Positions 1 to 5,594 of a DNA stretch of 5,741 bases are shown in pieces. The DNA lies in the NCBI GenBank assembly GCA_004556565.1, contig SFGN01000125.1:1-5741 (forward strand). Direction: 5' to 3'. The translations under genes and the position numbers were made by a program. The stretch comes from Lachnospiraceae bacterium. Its GTDB lineage: Bacteria; Bacillota_A; Clostridia; Lachnospirales; Lachnospiraceae. Every line of letters starts with the position of its first letter. Position 1 is the first letter of the stretch. Below the pieces are notes generated by a model, which was not told where the DNA came from, made no database searches, and worked only from the letters and a program-made list of their open reading frames with translations.

Positions 1-99
1 GACCTGTTAGGTGCGCTGGTTATCTGGACCGTGTTGCAGAACAAACCGGCGATTGAGGTGGCGCAGGAATCACATAACGATCCCGCACCGCAACATTAA
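1..99 (+). CDS. exuT: Hexuronate (galacturonate/glucuronate) permease, C-terminal fragment
   Basis: The first base opens a reading frame of 32 codons ending in TAA; the gene begins outside the window. The peptide starts DLLGALVIWTVLQNKPAIEV and ends in a polar tail, DPAPQH. It looks like the last part of a transmembrane helix followed by a short cytoplasmic tail, as expected for the C-terminus of a major facilitator superfamily transporter. From memory it matches the end of E. coli ExuT, the inner-membrane symporter that takes up galacturonate and glucuronate. The identification is strengthened by exuR at the other edge of the window, since the two genes are neighbours in E. coli K-12. A strong stem-loop follows the stop codon. 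Only the fragment is visible, so nothing can be said about integrity of the whole gene. Confidence 0.9.
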   Translation, partial: DLLGALVIWTVLQNKPAIEVAQESHNDPAPQH

Positions 100-122
100 C
101 ACTTAATGTAAGTTGTAATGAC

Positions 123-155
123 GAAGCCGCCTTTTCAGGCGGCTTCAGCGTTTTT
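123..155 (+). terminator. Rho-independent terminator of exuT
   Basis: A perfect 9-bp GC-rich stem, GAAGCCGCC (123-131) and GGCGGCTTC (138-146), encloses a 6-base loop TTTTCA. It is followed after AGCG by five T residues (151-155). The position, 23 bases past the exuT stop, fits termination of exuT. The complementary strand has no T run after the stem, so it should act mainly on plus-strand transcripts, although the hairpin could also stabilise the 3' end of the converging fimbrial mRNA. Confidence 0.8.
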
Positions 156-159
156 ATTA

Positions 160-194
160 CCGGAGACGACGCGAAAACGTCTGTCCGGCCTACA
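160..194. repeat. REP-like palindromic element
   Basis: CCGGAGACG (160-168) pairs with CGTC (178-181) and TCCGG (184-188), leaving a 2-base TG bulge and an inner loop of 9 bases. It is followed by CCTACA, so the right side ends TCCGGCCTACA. This is the layout of enterobacterial REP (palindromic unit) sequences: an imperfect stem with a bulge and a GGCCTACA edge. It lies 3 bases past the adhesin stop codon, between the ends of two converging transcription units, the usual REP site. Such elements can stall 3' exonucleases or bind gyrase and Pol I; which applies here cannot be read from sequence. Only one copy is seen. Confidence 0.7.
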
Positions 195-197
195 GAG

Positions 198-1280
198 CTA
201 ATTGATCGTCGGCAATGACGGGGTAAAAATGACCGACAATTTACCCATGTAATATCCCGCCTGTTTATCCATCACGCTGAATTTATCGACCGCCAGGGTT
301 AGTGGCGTAGGCACACACATTACGGCGTAACGAATGCCCGGCAATACCACCGGACGAACTCGCTTCAGGTTGATGCTGTTCCAGACCATATTTTCATTAT
401 TGCGTACGTCGATTTGCCCACCTGTTTCCGGGTTATACATTTTTACTCTGTAATCGATACGCTCTACATCGTCAGTCGTTGTTCTTCCCTGACGATAAAT
501 GGAAAAATAACCATCTCTGCGCCCTGCCGCGGGTAGCCCTTCATCTTTAAGCATAATTTCATAACTGATGGCATTACCGTTAAAACCGTCGTACAGGCAC
601 ATATCCAACGTTGTCAGATCCTGGGCATAATTACTGGCATTCACGCTGCCTGTTGGGTGCAAATCCAGTTGTACCCGTGGCGTAGCGTGGGCGAACTCCG
701 GGAAGAATACGTCAATATGGTTGGGATCGAGGGTGTTCAGGGTAATATCCGCAAAATAGTCCTGAGCAGGACTATTAGAATGCAGTTTAACCTGCCCTTT
801 CCAGACACCACCAATTGGCAGCTTCTTCATTTCTGCCTGTTCAAGGTAAAGTGTAAGAAACTTTTTATCAGCATAATATATGGTTGAATCACCAGTTGCC
901 ATGCATTTATACCGATTAGATTCCCGAAGGTGCGTTTTTGCAACATATCCTTCGCACCCAGGTACCTGATTCATGACATGAGCTTCTTTAAATCCTTTGA
1001 GCTTAAGTGGCCAGCGCATACCACTACGTTGCTCCGTTAAATAAATTTGTACTGTCGAGATATTTCCAGAATTCGTACAGGTTTGCTGGAGATTGGGGTA
1101 CGAACATTCATACCACATATATGCATTATTCCCAGCCGACTCTTCCTCGTTCCAGAAGTAATAATCAGCCCTACCGACGGCCAAATCATAAGTAATTTCA
1201 GCCGTCACATTGGGTGTTGCCTGAACCCACGCGACCATGCCAAATAAGCATAAAACCACGGCAATCAATCGATTTATCAT
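198..1280 (-). CDS. CfaE-like fimbrial tip adhesin / minor subunit (CS1-type fimbria)
   Basis: This 360-residue protein should sit at the fimbrial tip, bind the host receptor and nucleate the fibre. Residues 1-21 form a signal peptide, with likely cleavage after VQA. The rest matches the two-domain plan of CfaE/CooD as I recall it: TEQRSGMRWPLKLKGFKE (82-99), KKLPIGGVW (152-160) at the end of the adhesin domain, then the pilin domain with LDLHPTGS (205-212), LDMCLYDGF (225-233) and a closing YYMGKLSVIFTPS (343-355), a typical terminal strand. Six cysteines after the signal peptide (59, 68, 109, 126, 228, 322) have the CfaE spacing and suggest three disulfides. Length equals that of CfaE. The start overlaps the usher stop as ATGA, and an AAAGGGAG ribosome site (1296-1289) lies 8 bases upstream. 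Identity is distant enough that the receptor is unknown; the arginines reported for CfaE binding are not evident. Confidence 0.92.
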   Translation of the reverse strand: MINRLIAVVLCLFGMVAWVQATPNVTAEITYDLAVGRADYYFWNEEESAGNNAYMWYECSYPNLQQTCTNSGNISTVQIYLTEQRSGMRWPLKLKGFKEAHVMNQVPGCEGYVAKTHLRESNRYKCMATGDSTIYYADKKFLTLYLEQAEMKKLPIGGVWKGQVKLHSNSPAQDYFADITLNTLDPNHIDVFFPEFAHATPRVQLDLHPTGSVNASNYAQDLTTLDMCLYDGFNGNAISYEIMLKDEGLPAAGRRDGYFSIYRQGRTTTDDVERIDYRVKMYNPETGGQIDVRNNENMVWNSINLKRVRPVVLPGIRYAVMCVPTPLTLAVDKFSVMDKQAGYYMGKLSVIFTPSLPTIN

Positions 1281-3961
1281 GGTGCAATCTCCCTTTGCGC
1301 CGTCTGGACGTTTCCACGTAATTTAGGCTGTTTTAACTGTGCCTGAACCTGAATAGACTCCGGCAGTTGCGAATAACTCACCACGCTACAATTCACATCC
1401 CCGCTATAGCGAATGCTGGCGCGTTTCTTCAAAACACTCAGCGGACATTTCAGGAACTGCTGCCCGGAAAGCAGATACAGTTCTTTTTCACTACCGTTAA
1501 TCTCCAGTGTAAATCCGCCATCTTCAGCCACCAGTAGCATGGCGCTATTCAGACCCACCAGCGGGAACTTCTCTACTGATGCGGGCAATAACAAACGACC
1601 GATATAGTTGTAATTAAAGCTGGCAGACACTTCGCGATAACGTAATTTGCCCGGCAACAGCATTAACTCGCGATTTCCCGCGCCGTTAATGATGTTGGTT
1701 GTTCCTTGCTGGTTACCCTGATTACTGTCGTTAACTTCAACAAAGCCAGACTGAAATCCAGGATAGGGGAATAACACGCTGTCGCGTTGACCAAGCTGCA
1801 ATGTTCTGCTGCCAGCCACCCGCGCTTCGAGTTGCAGATCCTGACTCTGTTCATCCTGTTCAGAGAAACCTTTCACATCCACCAACACCGCCCCCAGCAA
1901 ATCATCTGTGCCGCTGGCCCCCACATTGATGCCATAGCGACTCACCGCCAGCGTGGAGCTGTATGTCCCGGTGAAGGCCGAGAGATGATCATGATTCTGG
2001 CGATCATAACTGTCTGAGACTGTAGCGTAGACATTTCCATATTGACCATCCCAACGCCCGTTAACCGCGCTGTTTATGGTATCGGTGTTCAAACCGCCGA
2101 CGGTCACGCCAAGCTCTTTATGGCTGAATGAGTCGTTATAAAAGGTATGCGATAACTGCCATGACGTTTGATCGCCATCCTGATCGCTATAACGATAATC
2201 CGTAGAAACATTGGTTGAATGGCTGTTGTTATTGCTGTCCATCGTCGGCGTATCAGATAACGAAAATGACAGATACAAACCGTTATCATCGCTACCACTG
2301 CCGTTGTCGTTACGATGGAAAAACCCAAGGGAAGTACTCAAAATCCAGTCACGCATCACAAAAGCGCGAGAAGCGCTAAGTTGTACGGTTTCGGAAATAC
2401 TTTGTGCCGTAGTCTGGCGAAGATAGTTATTTTCAAAGCTCTGCTGTTTGTCCCAGCGCAAACTATCATCAGTGTTATTTTGCGTGCGGGTATAACCCAG
2501 CATCATATTCCAGCCGACAAGATTCTGTGAAACCGTCGCGGAAATACTTTCATAACAGCTTAAGGCGTTGTAGCTCTCTCTGTTGTCGGTTGTACAAGCA
2601 TCACCGTCAGAGTTGGTCCGATAAAAACCCAACGTCGGCCATCCCGGATGACTCCAGTTGGCCTGTTGCATATCGCCTTTGCCGCCGTCATCGTTACGGA
2701 ACACGCTGGCGCTGATGGCCAGATTCCCCGCCTCGCCTAAATCCGCCGTCCAGTTATTACCTAACTCGAAAGCACTTACATCATCGGCATTCGCCAGCCC
2801 TGCGTAGAGCTCATATTGCGGATGTAATGGCAGGCGTACCCCTAGCTGATAAGCTGAACTTTCATCATCAGAAACCTGTGATGTGGTTTTACCTGCCTGT
2901 AAGAACCACTGGGCATTTCCGTCTGTCAGACCACCAGTTTTGGTAAACGGCACAAGCTCGGTGCGGGTGAGTTGGTTATTTTCATAGACTTTTAACGCCA
3001 CGCTATAGCTGCCTGGCGGAAAGGAACTGGTATCAATAAATTGCGAACCGCTATTGAGATAAAACGATCCCAACAGTTGCTCATTACGATAAGCATCAAC
3101 ACGAGAATTGCGCGAAAGCAGGATCATTACCGGCGTTCCCTGCTGGCTTTGCGTCTGGTTTAAATAACTGAGTGTCGACCCGATACGCATTCCGTCTATT
3201 GCACCGAGTGGCAGGAAGTTAAAAGTAAAGTTTCCACCTTGCGCATTAAATAATGTGCGGTTGTCCATCCGCCCCGCCTGCACATAATAACGGCGTAAAA
3301 AATCATAGCGGTAATAGAGATCGCTGACATCGACATTGTTGTCGCTGACATCATCTGCATCATAACCGTTGAAATTCCAGTGTGCGCCAATATAGCTATT
3401 TTCTGTTATTCCCAGCGCACAGTTACCCTGAATTGACAACGATTGGTAATCGTCCTGTACCAGAACATTAATGTCTTGCTGATGTATAAAAGCGTTAACC
3501 GTATTTTTGTCTGGATTTAAATACAATGACTTCGAGTTAAACGCAGAACTCCATTGCGGATTAAGAAATAGCGTTACTGAACTTTCTTCATCATTGTAGA
3601 TTATTTCTACTGTCTCAGTATTAAGAAAACCGCATCCTGAATCAGTACGTACAAAACCACAAGCCAGTTCACCGTGGCGAGCTAAGGGCTGCGATAGTTT
3701 TTCTTTCACTGTATGAGTGATTTTTTGATCGTCAGTGCTCAATTCAAGTTTGCTGTATAAACTTGATGAATCAAGAAAGGTTACGGTATCAAGATTAACC
3801 ATCGCATAATATTTACCGAGACTTTTCCCTGCAAAATAAACCTCGATATACTCCTGCTGTCCCTGAGCAATAACCTCAAAACCAGCGGGAATTTTGGTTA
3901 ATGTCGCCTTTGCCGGGCTGAAACTCGCCAGGATCAAAAGAGCCAGTAATTTTTTATCCAT
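1277..3961 (-). CDS. Outer-membrane fimbrial usher, CfaC/CooC-like
   Basis: This 894-residue protein should be the outer-membrane pore that receives chaperone-subunit complexes, orders them and secretes the fibre. Residues 1-19 (MDKKLLALLILASFSPAKA) are a signal peptide. An N-terminal periplasmic region follows, with EYIEVYFAGKSLG (37-49), then a long beta-rich barrel segment with many alternating aromatic and polar residues. The segment around 277-339, including DAYRNEQLLGSFYL and FPPGSYSVALKVYENNQ, resembles the plug-domain part of ushers. Two C-terminal cysteines (839, 858) probably form the disulfide common in usher C-terminal domains. Size is close to CfaC. A start six codons upstream at 3979 is possible, but the 3961 ATG has CAGGA five bases before it and begins a normal signal peptide, so it was chosen. 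It is separated from the pilin gene by 92 bases containing a stem-loop, and it overlaps the adhesin gene by 4 bases. Confidence 0.94.
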   Translation of the reverse strand: MDKKLLALLILASFSPAKATLTKIPAGFEVIAQGQQEYIEVYFAGKSLGKYYAMVNLDTVTFLDSSSLYSKLELSTDDQKITHTVKEKLSQPLARHGELACGFVRTDSGCGFLNTETVEIIYNDEESSVTLFLNPQWSSAFNSKSLYLNPDKNTVNAFIHQQDINVLVQDDYQSLSIQGNCALGITENSYIGAHWNFNGYDADDVSDNNVDVSDLYYRYDFLRRYYVQAGRMDNRTLFNAQGGNFTFNFLPLGAIDGMRIGSTLSYLNQTQSQQGTPVMILLSRNSRVDAYRNEQLLGSFYLNSGSQFIDTSSFPPGSYSVALKVYENNQLTRTELVPFTKTGGLTDGNAQWFLQAGKTTSQVSDDESSAYQLGVRLPLHPQYELYAGLANADDVSAFELGNNWTADLGEAGNLAISASVFRNDDGGKGDMQQANWSHPGWPTLGFYRTNSDGDACTTDNRESYNALSCYESISATVSQNLVGWNMMLGYTRTQNNTDDSLRWDKQQSFENNYLRQTTAQSISETVQLSASRAFVMRDWILSTSLGFFHRNDNGSGSDDNGLYLSFSLSDTPTMDSNNNSHSTNVSTDYRYSDQDGDQTSWQLSHTFYNDSFSHKELGVTVGGLNTDTINSAVNGRWDGQYGNVYATVSDSYDRQNHDHLSAFTGTYSSTLAVSRYGINVGASGTDDLLGAVLVDVKGFSEQDEQSQDLQLEARVAGSRTLQLGQRDSVLFPYPGFQSGFVEVNDSNQGNQQGTTNIINGAGNRELMLLPGKLRYREVSASFNYNYIGRLLLPASVEKFPLVGLNSAMLLVAEDGGFTLEINGSEKELYLLSGQQFLKCPLSVLKKRASIRYSGDVNCSVVSYSQLPESIQVQAQLKQPKLRGNVQTAQREIAP

Positions 3962-3971
3962 GGCAGTCCTG
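3962..3971 (-). promoter_or_regulatory. Ribosome binding site deciding the usher start
   Basis: On the minus strand CAGGA (3971-3967) sits 5 bases before the ATG at 3961. The alternative in-frame ATG at 3979 has no purine-rich site at a suitable distance. This favours the shorter usher of 894 residues, whose signal peptide has the usual Lys-Lys start. Confidence 0.65.
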
Positions 3972-4000
3972 TTATCCATAATAAATACCAGAATAGTTAA

Positions 4001-4030
4001 AATAAAGGAGGACGACTTGCCCCCCTTATT
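4001..4030 (-). terminator. Intra-operon stem-loop (attenuator or mRNA-stabilising hairpin) between pilin and usher genes
   Basis: In the minus-strand RNA, AAUAAGGGGGG (4030-4020) pairs along its full length with CCUCCUUUAUU (4011-4001). That gives an 11-bp stem including two G-U pairs, with an 8-base loop. The descending arm and the bases after it are U-rich (UUUAUUUUAA). It starts 23 bases after the pilin stop and ends about 40 bases before the usher start. A stem-loop at this point is a known feature of CS1-type operons. The likely role is partial termination, or protection of the pilin mRNA 3' end, giving much more pilin than usher. The tail is not a perfect U-run, so a leaky terminator is more likely than a complete one. 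Confidence 0.7.
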
Positions 4031-4053
4031 ACCTGTTAATTCAGATATCCAGA

Positions 4054-4554
4054 TTAGATATCCTGAGACAGATAAATGCTGACTACGCCACGGTAGATAC
4101 CTGTTTCCAGAACACCTTTGGTGGTCTGAGCAAACATCAGGTTTTTAGCCAGAGAACCGTTGGTTATAGCATCAGACGCAAAAATTTTAACTGCGCTAAA
4201 AGTGGTTGCTGCATCAGCTTTAATCTCTTCATCACCCCAGCTTACAGTCAGCGGAACAATTTTGCTGGCGTCCAGGCTCTGAACCAGTTGCGCCGGAGAA
4301 ACTAACTGCATTTTCACATCTTTAGTGACGTCGTTAGACCAGATTTTGGTCATTAACTGATAAGACTGCAGACCCTGACCCGGCAGATATTGCATCTCTA
4401 CTGCTTTCGGCAGCGCAGAGTTATCGGTCTGAGTCATATCCAGAGCAGCATCAACATTAGCAGTGACAGTAATATCTTTTTGTACTGCTAATGCAGAACC
4501 TGCAACGGAAAACATTGCGGCTACCAGAAGAGATTTTACGAATACCTTTTTCAT
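4054..4554 (-). CDS. Major fimbrial subunit, CfaB/CooA-like (CS1-type pilin)
   Basis: This 166-residue precursor should be the shaft subunit. Residues 1-23 (MKKVFVKSLLVAAMFSVAGSALA) are a clear signal peptide, leaving a mature pilin of 143 residues. The mature N-terminus VQKDITVTANVDAALDM is very like the CFA/I pilin start VEKNITVTASVD, the donor strand that completes the neighbouring subunit. Other family marks are SALPKAVEMQY (46-56), SYQLMTKIWSND (64-75), LTVSWG (102-107) and GIYRGVVSIYL (152-162), the last being the C-terminal strand. The mature protein has no cysteine, as in CFA/I pilin. An ATG seven codons upstream (4575) is open, but the 4554 ATG has AAAGGA (4566-4561) six bases before it and starts a textbook signal peptide. 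It lies 29 bases after the chaperone gene and ahead of a stem-loop, which fits its need for the highest expression. Confidence 0.94.
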   Translation of the reverse strand: MKKVFVKSLLVAAMFSVAGSALAVQKDITVTANVDAALDMTQTDNSALPKAVEMQYLPGQGLQSYQLMTKIWSNDVTKDVKMQLVSPAQLVQSLDASKIVPLTVSWGDEEIKADAATTFSAVKIFASDAITNGSLAKNLMFAQTTKGVLETGIYRGVVSIYLSQDI

Positions 4555-4583
4555 GACTATTCCTTTGTTTATCACAACGATAA

Positions 4584-5303
4584 TTAATGGACCGCCAGCT
4601 CAAACTCGCCATTGTCCTTGGTGATCCAGTTATTATATTTGACAACGATTTTATCGTAGCCAGATATGCTTTCTAAACTTTTTTCCTGACCAGGGAAAAT
4701 GTTTTTATTTACGGTCTGAGTCTTACAACTATTATCTTTGCTATTATTTTTACAATAAGCGATTGTCAACACTTTAAGACGCTGATTTCCTGCATTGAGT
4801 AGTTTTTTTGCTGAATTAATTTCTAATTTAGTAACTGGTTGTTGAGGTGGAACACTAACAACGATGCCCCAAATTAAATTAACCGTTAACTGCATAGAGA
4901 GATCTTTTTTATCGGTAGCAACATCATCAATGCTGGGTACAGCTTCAAACTTAACACGATAGTTTTTTTCTTGTTGCTCTGGTTCCATTGCGACAAAGCG
5001 CACGGTTTTGCTACTACCGGCTGGTAAGGCGAATTTAGGTGGCATAACAACCAAATGATTAGCATCACCGGATTTAATTTCCACTTCGTTTTCTAGAGGC
5101 GTTGATGGGTTATCGATGCGGAATACTGTCGCTTTTATGTATTGAACTTCGTTACTTTTAGATATTACACGAACACTTCCTTCTCCCTGGCTATTAATGG
5201 AAACAGCCATAGGGTAGACAGTCATATTAGATTGTGCGAAAAATGATGTACACAGAAGTAAGACAGGCCCGAGCCGTAATAATCGATTAATTTTCGCCAC
5301 CAT
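4584..5303 (-). CDS. Periplasmic fimbrial chaperone, CfaA/CooB-like (alternate chaperone family)
   Basis: This 239-residue protein should hold pilin and adhesin subunits folded in the periplasm and deliver them to the usher. Residues 1 to about 25 are a signal peptide with a hydrophobic core LGPVLLLCTSFFA. The mature part resembles CfaA/CooB: MTVYPMAVSIN (27-37), VQYIKATVFRIDNP (53-66), PPKFALPAGSSKTVRF (88-103) followed by YRVKFEAVP (115-123) of the immunoglobulin-like first domain, then LTVNLIWGIVVSVPP (139-153). The second domain has two cysteines (184, 193) in the YCK...SCK...NKNIFPG arrangement shared with CooB, probably a disulfide. It is the first gene of the operon. An in-frame TAA directly precedes the ATG, so no longer start exists, but there is no good Shine-Dalgarno sequence in the AT-rich leader. 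The gene is visibly richer in A/T than the usher gene and contains two A7 tracts in its coding strand. Confidence 0.93.
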   Translation of the reverse strand: MVAKINRLLRLGPVLLLCTSFFAQSNMTVYPMAVSINSQGEGSVRVISKSNEVQYIKATVFRIDNPSTPLENEVEIKSGDANHLVVMPPKFALPAGSSKTVRFVAMEPEQQEKNYRVKFEAVPSIDDVATDKKDLSMQLTVNLIWGIVVSVPPQQPVTKLEINSAKKLLNAGNQRLKVLTIAYCKNNSKDNSCKTQTVNKNIFPGQEKSLESISGYDKIVVKYNNWITKDNGEFELAVH

Positions 5304-5531
5304 TTAATCAGTTTAAATTATTTCATAAAAAGTTGGCGCATTAGAAATCATACTTTTTTACAAGTCAACGCAAAAAAGCATCTTTAGATAAATTTATTTA
5401 TTCTCAAAAAAAATACAACTTACTGAAAAATATGTTTTTTCACAATTCAACATAATCAATTTTAGGAATATATTAACATTCACAATAACAATGAATAATA
5501 TTATTTCAATTACGTCATTTATATTTTAACA
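5304..5531. promoter_or_regulatory. AT-rich, gene-free control region between the fimbrial operon and exuR
   Basis: No convincing gene is present on either strand. The stretch is dominated by A and T tracts, for example eight A at 5406-5413, and holds a 7-bp inverted repeat TGAAAAA (5424-5430)/TTTTTCA (5436-5442) and a perfect 12-bp palindrome AATAATATTATT (5494-5505). AT-rich upstream DNA of this kind is typical of H-NS-silenced, AraC-type (Rns/CfaD) activated fimbrial operons; that role here is inferred. No specific activator site can be named, because Rns-type sites are degenerate. Confidence 0.5.
5340..5368 (-). promoter_or_regulatory. Sigma-70-type promoter of the fimbrial operon
   Basis: On the minus strand, TTGACT (5368-5363) and TCTAAT (5345-5340) are separated by exactly 17 bases. 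Each hexamer differs from consensus by one base. Transcription would begin near 5333, giving a leader of about 30 bases before the chaperone ATG at 5303. It is the best promoter match in the AT-rich region. In A/T-rich DNA chance matches to -10 boxes are common, but the paired -35 box makes this one credible. Confidence 0.65.
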
Positions 5532-5561
5532 ATGGCATACGCATGCATAAAGTGGTATGAT
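5532..5561 (+). promoter_or_regulatory. exuR promoter (extended -10)
   Basis: TATGAT (5556-5561) is preceded directly by TGG (5553-5555), making an extended -10 element of the TGn type. A weaker -35, ATGGCA (5532-5537), lies 18 bases upstream and matches four of six consensus bases. Transcription would begin near 5568, leaving a leader of about 27 bases before the exuR ATG. The position and orientation fit exuR. Confidence 0.6.
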
Positions 5562-5567
5562 AACTTT
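5549..5567. promoter_or_regulatory. Candidate ExuR/UxuR operator overlapping the exuR -10 box
   Basis: A 19-bp imperfect palindrome has five-base arms AAAGT (5549-5553) and ACTTT (5563-5567). Its left half contains TGGTAT, which resembles the half-site of the UxuR/ExuR operator (TGGTATACCA-like, from memory). It covers the -10 element, so a bound repressor would block exuR transcription. The right half fits poorly, so autoregulation is an inference. Confidence 0.4.
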
Positions 5568-5594
5568 GTCCGCATTCCACTCCTGGAGACGCAT

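Noticed and set aside
2104..2328. Minus-strand frame of 74 codons inside the usher gene, and several 60-76 codon plus-strand frames across 657-2715 and 3894-4082.
   Set aside because: They lie wholly or mostly within intact fimbrial genes in other frames, lack convincing ribosome sites and resemble no family; they are shadows.
3962..3979. Usher start six codons upstream (ATG at 3979).
   Set aside because: It has no suitable ribosome site and would add polar residues before a normal signal peptide; the 3961 start is better supported.
4973..4980. A_AAA_AAC heptamer in the chaperone gene in the correct register for -1 frameshifting, and a second A7 tract at 4803-4809.
   Set aside because: A -1 shift at the first site meets a stop within a few codons and gives no meaningful extension. 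A runs are common in this AT-rich gene, and no stimulatory structure is evident.
4886..5068. A 60-codon frame inside the chaperone gene with a hydrophobic start.
   Set aside because: It overlaps a complete, well-supported chaperone and has no separate promoter or ribosome site that could be seen.
5424..5442. A/T inverted repeat considered as a rho-independent terminator.
   Set aside because: The stem is entirely A-T except one G-C pair and lies upstream of both divergent genes, so a terminator has no transcript to end; a protein-binding site or chance is more likely.
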